The notes: a model not told the origin generated them from the sequence alone. A stretch of 64,000 bases of DNA from Vibrio zhugei (GCF_003716875.1 NZ_CP033078.1:1240001-1304000); one strand, 5' to 3'. Shown: positions 46,167-55,643, numbered from the stretch's first letter. Numbers and translations are program-made.

Positions 46167-47510
46167 ATGTCAACTGAATGGGATAATAGCATTACCGACA
46201 AAATCCGCGACTATATCCATGGCCGTCGAGACGATCGGTTAGAGAAGTTTGATAAGGATACCGCAAAAGGCATCAAAGCGGCTAAAGCAGAAGAGGTGGC
46301 AGCGTATGAGCAGCAGCGCTTTGAGCGGAGGTTAGAAGAGGAAGCACGCTTTAAACCAAGCGTATGGTTAACGGATGCGGCGAGCCGCGCCAAGCAGCTC
46401 CAACTGGTGACCCATGCGTTAAAGTTTACCCACTCGGATGCCAAAGGCACCAGTATTTTTGCTGACCAGTTTACGGGAAAGCGAGATTTTATTGGAACCA
46501 ACAGTATCGCAGAGCCTGCGATTGATATTGTGGGCAACGCCGCTGCGTTGGATGTGGGCAAGCTTTTAATGCTTGAGCAAAAGGGTAAGCGACTGGTCCA
46601 CTTTATTCAGCAAGGTGATATGACCCCTTTTGAACCTTTCGCGGAATCCGATCAGCAGCTAGCCGAATGGTTAGCCGGCTTTAAACTCGCGGTAACAGCA
46701 AAAGATCCCAGTTCCCATAAACTCGCGAAACAGCTCTTTTGGCCGCTCGAAGAGGGCGGTTACCATCTAATATTACCTGTGTTTGCTACATCACTCACCC
46801 ATGCGATTTATGATCGCGTGCAAACCGCTCGCTTTTCAGAAGCGCAAAAAGCGGCACGCGATGCCCGCCGCAATGAAAAGCACAGTGACACTCCAACCGT
46901 TGAATACCCCTATCTGGCGGTGCAGGCCTTTGGGGGCACTAAACCGCAAAATATCAGTCAACTCAACTCGACGCGTGGTGGTCGTGCTTATCTACTCAGC
47001 AGCGCCCCGCCAACATGGCAGAGCCAAGAGCAGCCGCCTTTAAAAGTAACATCCATTTTCCGAGGCCCCTTCTCGCGACAGGTTTACCCGCTACTTATGG
47101 GGCTTAAGAAATTCCTCGCGGCGCATCTGCATGAGCGTAGCACGTGGGAAATTCGCGCAGAGCGAGCTCGCCGTGTTGATGAGATTGTTGATCGCCTGAT
47201 TGCTTATGGTGCCAGTGTGCGAGCGTTTCCGGCGGGCTGGTCAAGTCATCCTGATTGTCATTTACCCGAGCATCAAACCCTTTGGCTTGATCCTCAACGA
47301 CGTTATAGCGACTCAGATTTTAACGACGCATACGATAAAAAAATGTGGCAAGTCCAAGTGGCTGAAGACTTTTCGCGCTTTTTAAACGCTGAGTTAGCGC
47401 GTAACTCAGAGATTGCCACAGGTGATGTGGAATTTATGCAATGGAAAGTGTTGACCGCCCAAGAGTTGCGCCTAGTGAAAGACGATGTAGAAGGAGCGTT
47501 CCATGGATAA
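46167..47510 (+). CDS. csy1: Type I-F Cascade large subunit Csy1 (Cas8f)
   Basis: A 447-aa Csy1. Start is the ATG at 46167, with AAGGA at good spacing; a GTG at 46152 is upstream. Family features include KGTSIFADQFTGKRDFIGTNS near residue 95 and VQAFGGTKPQNISQLNSTRGGRAYLLSSAPP near 255. Csy1 recognises the PAM and anchors the crRNA 5' handle together with Csy2. Its end overlaps csy2 by 8 bp. Confidence 0.95.
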   Translation: MSTEWDNSITDKIRDYIHGRRDDRLEKFDKDTAKGIKAAKAEEVAAYEQQRFERRLEEEARFKPSVWLTDAASRAKQLQLVTHALKFTHSDAKGTSIFADQFTGKRDFIGTNSIAEPAIDIVGNAAALDVGKLLMLEQKGKRLVHFIQQGDMTPFEPFAESDQQLAEWLAGFKLAVTAKDPSSHKLAKQLFWPLEEGGYHLILPVFATSLTHAIYDRVQTARFSEAQKAARDARRNEKHSDTPTVEYPYLAVQAFGGTKPQNISQLNSTRGGRAYLLSSAPPTWQSQEQPPLKVTSIFRGPFSRQVYPLLMGLKKFLAAHLHERSTWEIRAERARRVDEIVDRLIAYGASVRAFPAGWSSHPDCHLPEHQTLWLDPQRRYSDSDFNDAYDKKMWQVQVAEDFSRFLNAELARNSEIATGDVEFMQWKVLTAQELRLVKDDVEGAFHG

Positions 47511-48489
47511 GTTACTTGTCATCAAACATGCACAGGTACAAGGGGCAAACGCCATTGCTGGGCTAACGTGGGGCTTTCCGGCGATGACGAGCTTTTTAGG
47601 GTTTACCCATGCCTTACAGCGTAAAGTTCAGCAAAAAATATCAACCGATATTGTGCTAAAAGGGTGTGCGGTGATTTGCCACAGCAGCCAGGTTCAGTCT
47701 TATAACAACAACATGAGCCGCGAAAATTACTTTGCTTTAACCCGTAATCCACTGGTGCTTAAAGGGAAAGAAGCCGTCACCGCCCCTTTTAATGAAGAGG
47801 GTAAGATGCGTATGGACGTCAGCGTGTTGATCTTGGTATCAAGCAAAGAGGATGACGGTTACATCGAGCCAGACGATCTGGATGATTTTGCTGAGTTTGT
47901 CCCGCAAATGATCGCGCCTATGCGGCTCGCAGGCGGAATCATTGAGTCAATCGAAGCCGTCGAGGTAGTGCGAGATGCGGGGTCAATGAAGCGTGATGAC
48001 AAAGCGCGTAAGCAATTCTTACGTCAATTTCTACCAGGTTTCGCGTTGGTGAGCCGCCACGATGTCTTGCAAGCGCACGCTGAGCAAACGCAACAACCCC
48101 TGATGGAAGCTTGGCTGGATTTTAGTGCTCGAAAAATGCGCTCAGACGCTCCCGCTCAAGAAGGCGATAAGTCGAAATGGGAGGTAGAGCGCCCAGAGTT
48201 TAGTGGCTGGCTTAAACCCATCATGATCGGCTATCAAGGCATTTCTGAATTATACGATCCTGGATGTGTTGGTCATGTTCGTGATCGTGGCGTGCCCGTT
48301 CAGTTTGTTGAGTCGATTTATTCACTTGGGCAGTGGATTAGCCCGCATCGAATCAAAGATATTGAGCATCTCCTTTGGACGCAATCTTATGACGCCGAAC
48401 GCTCACTGTATTTATGTAATAACACTTACCAACCGGATATTTCTGTCTTATTAATGAATGACGATACCGTAACCTCTGAGGAGAACTAG
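47503..48489 (+). CDS. csy2: Type I-F Cascade subunit Csy2 (Cas5f)
   Basis: A 328-aa Csy2. The family pattern [22 protein letters not shown] opens the protein, and [20 protein letters not shown] and AGGIIESIE follow. It partners Csy1 at the 5' end of the crRNA. Overlaps csy1 by 8 bp and precedes csy3 by 1 bp. Confidence 0.95.
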   Translation: MDKLLVIKHAQVQGANAIAGLTWGFPAMTSFLGFTHALQRKVQQKISTDIVLKGCAVICHSSQVQSYNNNMSRENYFALTRNPLVLKGKEAVTAPFNEEGKMRMDVSVLILVSSKEDDGYIEPDDLDDFAEFVPQMIAPMRLAGGIIESIEAVEVVRDAGSMKRDDKARKQFLRQFLPGFALVSRHDVLQAHAEQTQQPLMEAWLDFSARKMRSDAPAQEGDKSKWEVERPEFSGWLKPIMIGYQGISELYDPGCVGHVRDRGVPVQFVESIYSLGQWISPHRIKDIEHLLWTQSYDAERSLYLCNNTYQPDISVLLMNDDTVTSEEN

Positions 48490-48490
48490 C

Positions 48491-49498
48491 ATGGCAGCCG
48501 TAAAAACCGCATCAGTCTTAGCATTTGAACGTAAATTGGCCAACTCGGATGGCCTGCTTCTCGCAGGTAATTGGTCTGATATCAACAGTGACAGTCAGTG
48601 GCAACCGATCGCTTTGCAAGAAAAAGCCGTACGCGGCACAATTTCGAACCGTCAAAAAAATGCGGTTTTGAATGATCCAGCGAAATTAGACCAAGAAGTG
48701 AATAAAGCCAACTTACAAAAAGTGGATACGGCAGCGTTACCCTTTGATTGCGATACCCTAAAAATCGTCTTCAGCTTACGGGTATTGGGGGATCTTGCTA
48801 CGCCATCGGCTTGTAATAATCCTGACTATCAAGCGGTGTTAAGTGACACCATTCATTCCTACATTACGGATCAGTCGTTTGCAACATTAGCGCACCGTTA
48901 TGCCTCCAACTTAGCCAATGGTCGCTTCCTATGGCGTAACCGCGTTGGCGCAGAAGATATCAAAGTTCGCGTAACCCAAGTGACCAAGGAAGGGGAAACG
49001 GTGTGGACATTTAATGGTTATGACTTATCACTGCGTGACTTTGATTATCAAAGTGAGGATCTCAACGCGTTGTCAGCGGCGATCGAACAAGGGCTTGCCA
49101 GTGATCAATTTACTTACCTGAAAGTCGAAGCGTTTGTAAAACTGGGTGAAGGCCAAGAGGTGTTCCCATCTCAAGAGTTGGTGTTGGATAGCAATTCTCG
49201 TAAGAGTAAAGTGCTTTACGATGTGGACGGTACCGCCGCGCTACACTCACAAAAAATCGGCAATGCGATTCGCACTGTTGATACCTGGTATCAAGGCGCA
49301 GAGGAAGTGGGCCCGATTTCAGCCGAACCGTTTGGCTCGGTGACCAGCCGAGGTAAAGCCTACCGCAGTAACAAAGATGATTTCTATACCTTGTTCGATA
49401 AATGGATGGAAAAAGGCCAAGTACCTGAGCTTGAACAGCAGCATTATGTCATGGCTAATCTGATTCGCGGTGGCGTGTTTGGCAGTAAATCGGAGTAA
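48491..49498 (+). CDS. csy3: Type I-F Cascade backbone subunit Csy3 (Cas7f)
   Basis: A 335-aa Csy3. It shows [21 protein letters not shown] at the start and [22 protein letters not shown] in the middle, both hallmarks of Cas7f. Six copies line the crRNA spacer in the complex. GAGGAGAA lies just before the ATG. Confidence 0.96.
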   Translation: MAAVKTASVLAFERKLANSDGLLLAGNWSDINSDSQWQPIALQEKAVRGTISNRQKNAVLNDPAKLDQEVNKANLQKVDTAALPFDCDTLKIVFSLRVLGDLATPSACNNPDYQAVLSDTIHSYITDQSFATLAHRYASNLANGRFLWRNRVGAEDIKVRVTQVTKEGETVWTFNGYDLSLRDFDYQSEDLNALSAAIEQGLASDQFTYLKVEAFVKLGEGQEVFPSQELVLDSNSRKSKVLYDVDGTAALHSQKIGNAIRTVDTWYQGAEEVGPISAEPFGSVTSRGKAYRSNKDDFYTLFDKWMEKGQVPELEQQHYVMANLIRGGVFGSKSE

Positions 49499-49501
49499 TG
49501 T

Positions 49502-50065
49502 ATGGACTACTATCTAGATATTAACATCCTAGAAGACCCAGAATTTACTGCGCCTATCCTGATGAATGCGTTATTTAGTAAATTGCATCGGGCATTGGTT
49601 GAGGTATCCAATGGCGATATCGGTGTGAGTTTTCCTAAGGCAAGTAAAAAATCCTTAGGGAAAACACTGCGATTGCATGGTAGCCAACACCGTTTAACAC
49701 AGTTAGAAGCGCTACCGTGGCGTAAAGGGCTAGGGGATTTTACGGCCGTTTCAGCGATTGCGGCGGCTCCCGATGTCAATGATTATTGGCAGGTGCAAAG
49801 GGTGCATGTACAAAGTAGTCCTGAGCGTTTACGTCGCCGCGCGATGAAACGCCATGGATTAACCTATGACCAAGCTGTCGCGCAGCTTCCTGATAGCGTA
49901 GCTGAAAGCTCGGAATTGCCTTTTGTACGTATTAAAAGCCAATCGACGGGAAGACGACAGTTTCCTTTATTTATAAAGCAAACCGTTGTCTCTGAGCCGA
50001 ATCACTCAGATATTGGCTTTTCTAAATACGGCTTAAGCGCAACGACAGTGGTACCTAAGTTTTAA
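49502..50065 (+). CDS. cas6f: crRNA endoribonuclease Cas6f (Csy4), copy in I-F operon
   Basis: A 187-aa Cas6f. The catalytic His29 is in FSKLHRAL, and the KSQSTG motif holds the serine equivalent to Ser148 of P. aeruginosa Csy4. FSKYGLSATTVVPKF is the conserved C-terminus with the active-site-proximal Tyr, although the usual PWF ending is here PKF. It cuts repeats at the base of the stem. A second, divergent copy lies in the type III-B operon at 55644. Confidence 0.96.
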   Translation: MDYYLDINILEDPEFTAPILMNALFSKLHRALVEVSNGDIGVSFPKASKKSLGKTLRLHGSQHRLTQLEALPWRKGLGDFTAVSAIAAAPDVNDYWQVQRVHVQSSPERLRRRAMKRHGLTYDQAVAQLPDSVAESSELPFVRIKSQSTGRRQFPLFIKQTVVSEPNHSDIGFSKYGLSATTVVPKF

Positions 50066-50087
50066 CCCTTTTTTTTCTGACCACTCA

Positions 50088-50110
50088 CCAAGCCCGCTAT
50101 GACGGGCTTT
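50088..50110 (+). terminator. Terminator after the csy operon
   Basis: An AAGCCCG / CGGGCTT stem with a 6-nt loop lies about 25 bp past cas6f. The following sequence TTGTGATA is only moderately T-rich. It precedes the leader of array 2. Confidence 0.6.
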
Positions 50111-50197
50111 GTGATACTCAGCGAAAAAAAAAGGGTGTTTTACCTAGAAAGACTTAAAGCTCTTTTAAAATCAGCAATATATTGGTAATTTCATCTA
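50111..50197 (+). promoter_or_regulatory. CRISPR leader of array 2
   Basis: AT-rich stretch with AAAAAAAAAGGGTGTTTTACC and TCTA just before the first repeat. The junction TCTA is common to all four leaders here, but the rest differs from the leader of arrays 1 and 3. Confidence 0.7.
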
Positions 50198-50882
50198 GTT
50201 CACCGCCGCACAGGCGGCTTAGAAAATTTTACGGTGCTAATAATGGTAAATACGCCAGTTCACCGCCGCACAGGCGGCTTAGAAATGGATAGAGAAGCGG
50301 AACGAGACAAGGGGGAAGTTCACCGCCGCACAGGCGGCTTAGAAACCTTTGTCGGCCACGTGGCAACCATTAATTCCGTTCACCGCCGCACAGGCGGCTT
50401 AGAAATGTCAGATTAGATGCTCCACATTTGCATTTTGGTTCACCGCCGCACAGGCGGCTTAGAAAACAACAACCAATGTCAGCGGCCAGAATGGGATGTT
50501 CACCGCCGCACAGGCGGCTTAGAAAGATTAAATACGCCATGTGTTCGTTTCCAGTTTGTTCACCGCCGCACAGGCGGCTTAGAAATCCGCAAGCTTATAA
50601 ATCTAACGGAATGCAATCTACACCGCCGCACAGGCGGCTTAGAAATATCGTCATTTCAGCGTCAGCCCCCAGTATTCCTACACCGCCGCACAGGCGGCTT
50701 AGAAAGCTTGCCGCTTCCTTATATTTGATACGCTCAACTACACCGCCGCACAGGCGGCTTAGAAATTTCATTTCAAATTCCGTTGCAGGTTCTAGAGCTA
50801 CACCGCCGCACAGGCGGCTTAGAAAAAAGCGATGCATCAAGTCCTTGCAATTCAGTTTCGTTCACTGCCGCACAGGCAGCTT
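50198..50882 (+). CRISPR. CRISPR array 2, type I-F-like, chimeric repeats
   Basis: Eleven 28-bp repeats on a 60-bp period from 50198, plus a truncated twelfth at 50860. Repeats 1-7 begin GTTCACC with stem CCGCC-GCACA-GGCGG, a compensatory change from array 1. Repeats 8-11 (50618, 50678, 50738, 50798) begin CTACACC. The twelfth has the array-1 stem CTGCC/GGCAG and ends in TTTTTATTGA. Spacers are 32 nt except the last (34). Lies directly behind cas6f. Confidence 0.98.
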
Positions 50883-51161
50883 TTTATTGATGGTTTCCAG
50901 AAAATAATACGTCGCTGTAAAGTGCGCCAATCTCGCTCCCTCCCCCTTGGGGAGGGCTGTGGAGGGACTCTCCGCGCGATCTCTGGTGGAGTGGTATGTC
51001 TGTTTGGCGTAGTTACGTGATGAGGCTGCGTGGCATGATTGGCCGCCAACCACCTTGGTCAAGTTGACCACAACTATAACGCGCCCTTCGCTTAAGCAAG
51101 TTTTTGCCTCGCTATTTTTGGGGGTATGATTGACTTATGTGCACATCATTGAGAAAACATA
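50883..51161. other. Array 2 trailer, duplicated at 52650-52860
   Basis: No gene. It carries CTCCCTCCCCCTTGGGGAGGG, a frequent REP-like palindrome, followed by CTCTCCGCGCG. The whole stretch from the terminal repeat to about 51060 recurs in the same orientation after the toxin/immunity genes at 52650-52860 with about a quarter of bases changed. Confidence 0.75.
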
Positions 51162-52178
51162 ATGGCTTTTTACGACATCTTTGATAAAGAAACTTTGTAT
51201 CAGTGCCCAATAGGATACAACCCTGAAACGTGCAGCTGTGCATCTTGTGTGATGACGAGAGAATGGCATGAAAGCGACGCGCAGTTACAAAAGGTAATAA
51301 AACAAAATGTTGCCTCCACTGGTGCGAGCATTACGAGTATTCATACGCCGCCCTCGTCAGAGCCGGTTAGAGCCTCGGTAAAAGAAAGATTGCAAGCACA
51401 ACGTATCGCAAATTTAGAAGAAAGTGACAAGGCTTTTGCTGCCGCGCAATCAAGAACGGTCAAGATGAGCCGCTCAAATATGTATTGGCCTCCTTATAAT
51501 CCTCTCGCACCGAATGGTGAAAAAATCATTAATGTTGACTATGTCAGTGAAGTGACAAGTATTGCGGTATTATCCTTAGCTGAAGCGCAAGAATTTTATG
51601 AAAATCTATCGGTCAAACAGAATATTTCTGATACTAAAGCTTATAAAAACTTAGGTGAAGGTATTATAGATGCGATATCCACCGCCAAAGGTTTAGGCGG
51701 GTTAGGTGTTGAATCAAGGATCAAAAACATCAATGGTGTGGATTGGATTATTATTAATAATTTTCGCCGACATAAGCAGACGCTAATGAAAGGAAATAAG
51801 TGGTTAGCCAATAACCCTAGAGTGGTTGAAGCCGCGATAGGGTTAACCGAAATAAAAGGTGCGATTACGTATATTAAGGCGAATCCGGGATGTGAGGTAG
51901 CCTTTTCTATTGGTATCAATGCGGCGGATTATATTTTAAGAGATGAGGCAACATTGACCGAGTTAGGTGTTAACTCAGCGGGGGATATTGTGAAAGGCAT
52001 GACCGCAACGGTGGTTGCCGGAGCGTTAGCGGTTGTAGGCTCTGGTGGTAGTGTTTTATTTGCAGGGGCAATCTTTGCTTTTGCATCATGGGCGATTGGT
52101 CAGCTCCTTGATAAATTGGATGAAAGTTATGGATTATCGTCTGAGATTACAAACAAATTAGAGGCTTTAGCACAGTGA
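51162..52178 (+). CDS. Predicted pore-forming toxin or secreted effector
   Basis: A 338-aa protein. A cysteine-rich N-terminus (CPIGYNPETCSCASC, residues 14-28) and a polar region lead to a C-terminal domain of about 120 residues. That ends in a glycine/alanine-rich hydrophobic hairpin (residues 274-319) followed by a short amphipathic tail, the layout of colicin-like and T6SS pore-forming toxins. I do not recognise an exact family. It overlaps the downstream membrane protein gene, as toxin-immunity pairs do, which supports the call. Confidence 0.6.
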   Translation: MAFYDIFDKETLYQCPIGYNPETCSCASCVMTREWHESDAQLQKVIKQNVASTGASITSIHTPPSSEPVRASVKERLQAQRIANLEESDKAFAAAQSRTVKMSRSNMYWPPYNPLAPNGEKIINVDYVSEVTSIAVLSLAEAQEFYENLSVKQNISDTKAYKNLGEGIIDAISTAKGLGGLGVESRIKNINGVDWIIINNFRRHKQTLMKGNKWLANNPRVVEAAIGLTEIKGAITYIKANPGCEVAFSIGINAADYILRDEATLTELGVNSAGDIVKGMTATVVAGALAVVGSGGSVLFAGAIFAFASWAIGQLLDKLDESYGLSSEITNKLEALAQ

Positions 52179-52615
52179 GGAAAATAGCGAGTCGGGTTTT
52201 TAAATTAATAGTATCGATATTGATTATCATAGTTTCAGCAATGTTTATTCTCGAAAACATCAGTACTATTTTTGAAAGTCAACCTAACTATGTTGTTATT
52301 ACGGGAGCAGTGAATATATGGGCAATGTTTAGTTTCTTTTTTTTCGGTATTTGTGCTTTTGTTATGACTCTTGTGACCACAGGGAGTTGGAGGCAGTCTA
52401 AGTACAATAAGTTGTATGTCAGATCAGGTCTCATTAGTGCCTTGCTCATTGCGCCATTGCTTGCGGGAGCGTTATTTTATCAACTTAAAACAACCGCGAC
52501 TGGTTTTGTGGAATGCAAGGAGCTATCTCGCTCAGCAAGACGTTTCTCAAGCCACACTTATGCTATTTCTCCTAAGGTGTGCGAAAAACTTCGCCATCAA
52601 ACGCTGGGCGGTTAA
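52175..52615 (+). CDS. Membrane protein, predicted immunity to the upstream toxin
   Basis: A 146-aa protein beginning at a GTG that overlaps the toxin stop codon by 4 bp. Three helices are visible (about residues 8-28, 43-66 and 85-104). It ends in a basic tail. Tight translational coupling to a predicted pore-former and its multi-helix topology fit a colicin-type immunity protein. No family recognised. Confidence 0.6.
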   Translation: MRKIASRVFKLIVSILIIIVSAMFILENISTIFESQPNYVVITGAVNIWAMFSFFFFGICAFVMTLVTTGSWRQSKYNKLYVRSGLISALLIAPLLAGALFYQLKTTATGFVECKELSRSARRFSSHTYAISPKVCEKLRHQTLGG

Positions 52616-53084
52616 GGAGTAGATAGGCTGTTTTTTTGTGGTATTGTACCAGTCCATCGCCGCACAGGCGGCGTTTAATTGATATTTTTCAGTAAATAGT
52701 ACGTCGCGGTTGCATAGTGCACAATCTGAATCTGAATCCGAATCCGGCTCCCTCCCCCTTGGGGAGGGCTGGGGAGGGGACTCTCCGCGCGCTCTCTGGT
52801 GGCGTGGCATGTTTGCTTGGCGTGATTGGCCGCCAATCACCTCAGTCAATTTGAATGGTCTGGAACACGCTGAGCGGGCGCTATCACCATAGCGACCTTG
52901 GTGCTGTGCGCCCCCCTCTAATTCCCCCAGAGGGGGGAGGATGGGTTAGTGCTAGACCCTTTATTTTCTCGATTTTTTAATGCCAATAAAAACAATAAGT
53001 TATAAATCGCTCTCAAAAGAGGGGTAAAAAGGGTTTTTCTGGCTAATCCTTTGCTATCCGGTCTCTTTCTGTTATAACAGTCTA
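52616..53084 (+). promoter_or_regulatory. Relic CRISPR repeat, REP-like palindromes and leader of array 3
   Basis: 469 bp without a gene. At 52653-52675 is a lone degenerate repeat with the stem CGCC-GCACA-GGCG. A REP-like CTCCCCCTTGGGGAG segment follows and then a strong hairpin, CCCCCCTCT / AGAGGGGGG (52908-52935). From about 52955 the array 3 leader begins. It shares GGGTAAAAAGGGTTTTTC and TGGCTAATC with the leader of array 1, and TCTA precedes the first repeat. Confidence 0.75.
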
Positions 53085-53856
53085 GTTCACTGCCGCACAG
53101 GCAGCTTAGAAAACCATATTTTCTGGAATAGTATCGGTATCCCAGTTCACTGCCGCACAGGCAGCTTAGAAATTGCTGTTGATATTGAGGCTGACCTTGT
53201 TGTTGTTCACTGCCGCACAGGCAGCTTAGAAATGAACAGCGAACGAGAATACAAATTCTCAGATGTTCACTGCCGCACAGGCAGCTTAGAAATGGTGTTA
53301 GATTGCTACAATGTAAAAGGTTTTGTTCACTGCCGCACAGGCAGCTTAGAAATTGCCCAGACATGGCAGGGTGTGAGAACCCAGGTTCACTGCCGCACAG
53401 GCAGCTTAGAAAGTTTTTCCAGCCATCAAAAAAGCAGAATAAATGTTCACTGCCGCACAGGCAGCTTAGAAAAGAATAGGGCTTCAATATTGATGCTCTC
53501 TCTGGTTCACTGCCGCACAGGCAGCTTAGAAATGTCCCGATATGGCAGGGTGTAAGAATCCAGAGTTCACTGCCGCACAGGCAGCTTAGAAAATTCCAAG
53601 AAATAACAGGAATGGTGAATGGAGGTTCACTGCCGCACAGGCAGCTTAGAAACGTCGCAAAATAAAAACTCTCTACTTAAAGATGTTCACTGCCGCACAG
53701 GCAGCTTAGAAAATATCGGTAAGTAGGCTTTAAGTAATCCGCCAGTTCACTGCCGCACAGGCAGCTTAGAAAGCGCCGCCAATCGCCATGTTTACGCCAG
53801 ATAGGTTCACTGCTGCACAGGCAGCTTAGAAAGTTAACTGCTCAACAACAAGCGCG

Positions 53857-55190
53857 CTGGCGGATCCCCTCATAATTCCCCCAACCCACAGGTATGCGTA
53901 AGGCGTTGATATTCGACCATTGCCCAATGATATTGGGACTCTTGTATTCGGTATCTTCGGTGGCAACGTACTTCCTTACCAAGTCTAGGAATGGAGAGCA
54001 CACGGCGATGCTTGATGGTGTTGGCTTGGAAGTCATAATGCCATTTGGCTTGCATGGCGATTAAGCCATTCCACCACATGATGATTTCGGCCATCAATGC
54101 CATGAGCAACAAGATATCAATACGTTTGGTGCAACGTGTTCGGTTATGGCGAAGCGCCAACCCGTAGGCTGGACTTTTTAGATCTCGGAACGACTCTTCA
54201 ATTTGCATTCTTTTGGCGTACAAACGGGTAATTTTAATGCCGTTAAGTACATGGTTGGGGATGTTAGTGACCAGAAGCCAAGGCTCTTTCGCTCCTTTAT
54301 GGAACACTTTTCCAGCCGAGTGTTTCTGACAGGTTCGACTATGCCGATGGGCTTTTCTGCCTTTGGGATGACTCTTGTATAAGTAAGCAAAGCACTGAAG
54401 CGGTGAGCGCTTAGCCAGTTGGCTTTCTCCTAAAAACAGCGGCTTATCAGTCGCTTGAGGGTAAAAGGCTTTATTCCATTGCCAAGCGCTCTCGCCACAC
54501 TTAATCGAGACTTCGCCCCGTACACGCCCAAGCCAGAACCAACCTTTGTTGGCGACTTGCCTGAACCACGTATTTCTAAAGCCAGCGTCGGAGATAATGA
54601 TAGGGGTGCAACCTTGGGGGAGCAAGGATTGAAGCTTATCGAGAAAGTGCTGATGGCTCTTGGGTGAGTTGTAGTTTTTGTACTCAAATGCCTGTTCATA
54701 AAGCGTGACGGCGCGACCTTTAACGGATATCGAAGCTCGCAATGTCATATAGCGCAGTTGCTCACGAACATCCGACCAATCAACCAGTAGTACAGGAAAA
54801 GGATTGGCTCGGGTAATAAGGGACGCATGCCATTTATATATGGACTCTTTTTCACGATGTAGACTGCGATTACCAAGCAATCGGTCAATACGTTTGATGG
54901 CATGTTTCACCGTGGTATCAGTGTCGAGAGCTCGTCCAATTTTAGTGAGGGTGAGATCAGAGCCGCCCAGTACCGCTCTGGTTGCAAGCATAAGAGATCT
55001 AAGTCGTTTTTTGTGAATACCAGGGCATTGGTTTTCAAGAGTTTGCTGTAGAATTTGAACATCGCGCATCGTTAGGGCTCCCTATTAAATTCATTGAATC
55101 AAGTGTGTTTTTGGCGAAATTCATTAGATCAGAATGAGCGATGTGCGTCTACTCATTGTTTTATATAGAAATTATGAGGGGATTCGTAAG
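53857..55190 (-). mobile_element. IS10-like insertion sequence (IS4 family), copy 2
   Basis: 1334 bp, inverted relative to copy 1, with the same terminal sequences. Perfect 9-bp target duplications ACAAGCGCG lie at 53848-53856 and 55191-55199. It sits inside spacer 13 of array 3. In IS10 an outward promoter reads from the transposase 5' end; if conserved it would point toward the rest of the array and the cas6f-cmr operon, though I cannot verify this. Confidence 0.97.
53870..55069 (-). CDS. IS10-like transposase, copy 2
   Basis: The same 399-aa IS4-family transposase as copy 1, with catalytic Asp in LLVDWSDVREQ and IIISDAGFRNTW and Glu in RMQIEESFRDLK. The encoded proteins are identical, implying a very recent duplication. 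Confidence 0.97.
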   Translation of the reverse strand: MRDVQILQQTLENQCPGIHKKRLRSLMLATRAVLGGSDLTLTKIGRALDTDTTVKHAIKRIDRLLGNRSLHREKESIYKWHASLITRANPFPVLLVDWSDVREQLRYMTLRASISVKGRAVTLYEQAFEYKNYNSPKSHQHFLDKLQSLLPQGCTPIIISDAGFRNTWFRQVANKGWFWLGRVRGEVSIKCGESAWQWNKAFYPQATDKPLFLGESQLAKRSPLQCFAYLYKSHPKGRKAHRHSRTCQKHSAGKVFHKGAKEPWLLVTNIPNHVLNGIKITRLYAKRMQIEESFRDLKSPAYGLALRHNRTRCTKRIDILLLMALMAEIIMWWNGLIAMQAKWHYDFQANTIKHRRVLSIPRLGKEVRCHRRYRIQESQYHWAMVEYQRLTHTCGLGEL

Positions 55191-55475
55191 ACAAGCGCGT
55201 TAAATACGTTCACTGCCGCACAGGCAGCTTAGAAAGTTAAAACTTGAGATGTAGGATTTACCCCATTGTTCACTGCCGCACAGGCAGCTTAGAAAGCAGA
55301 AATTAGAAGCTTAAGAGCAGAATTTAGGTTCACTGCCGCACAGGCAGCTTAGAAAAATAGCGCCTCTGAACGGAGAGTTTACTATAAGTTCACTGCCGCA
55401 CAGGCAGCTTAGAAAACCCCCATGACCGCAGGCACTCACCCATCTAAGTTCACTGCCGCACAGGCAGCGGCGTGC

Positions 55476-55643
55476 TCACGGCTTAGTGATATTCGGTCAT
55501 AAAATTTGATCCATGTATAAGATTTTGTTAATAAAAATGATGTTTGCTTTAAATAATGGCTAACTAGAGGTTCCACAATATACGCCGCTAAAAAACGAGC
55601 GTTATAAACTACGAAAAGGTGTCGATAAGAACTAGGATGTCCT
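55476..55643 (+). promoter_or_regulatory. Upstream region of the cas6f-cmr operon
   Basis: About 170 bp between the truncated last repeat of array 3 and the cas6f start, AT-rich with TATAAACTACG near 55605. It should contain the type III-B operon promoter. No sequence matching the other leaders. Confidence 0.4.

Larger units (their letters stand above)
53085..55475 (+). CRISPR. CRISPR array 3, type I-F, split by an IS10-like element
   Basis: Thirteen repeats from 53085 to 53832 and five from 55208 to about 55475 (the last truncated after GGCAGC), on the array-1 repeat pattern CTGCC-GCACA-GGCAG. Spacer 13 is interrupted: 24 nt before the insertion (53833-53856) plus 8 nt after the target duplication (55200-55207) restore a 32-nt spacer. 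So there are 18 repeats and 17 spacers. The repeat at 53805 has one change (TGCTGCAC). Spacers 5 (53353-53384) and 8 (53533-53564) are near-identical. Confidence 0.98.

Noticed and set aside
50226..50590. An 11-nt match (TAAATACGCCA) between spacers 1 and 6 of array 2
   Set aside because: The match is short, at different positions in the two spacers and without a flanking similarity. It may be chance.
35882..55199. A single Tn10-like composite transposition event bringing in the I-F locus
   Set aside because: Each IS10-like copy has its own distinct 9-bp duplication (AGCCCGAAT and ACAAGCGCG), so the copies inserted separately. Future mobilisation stays possible.
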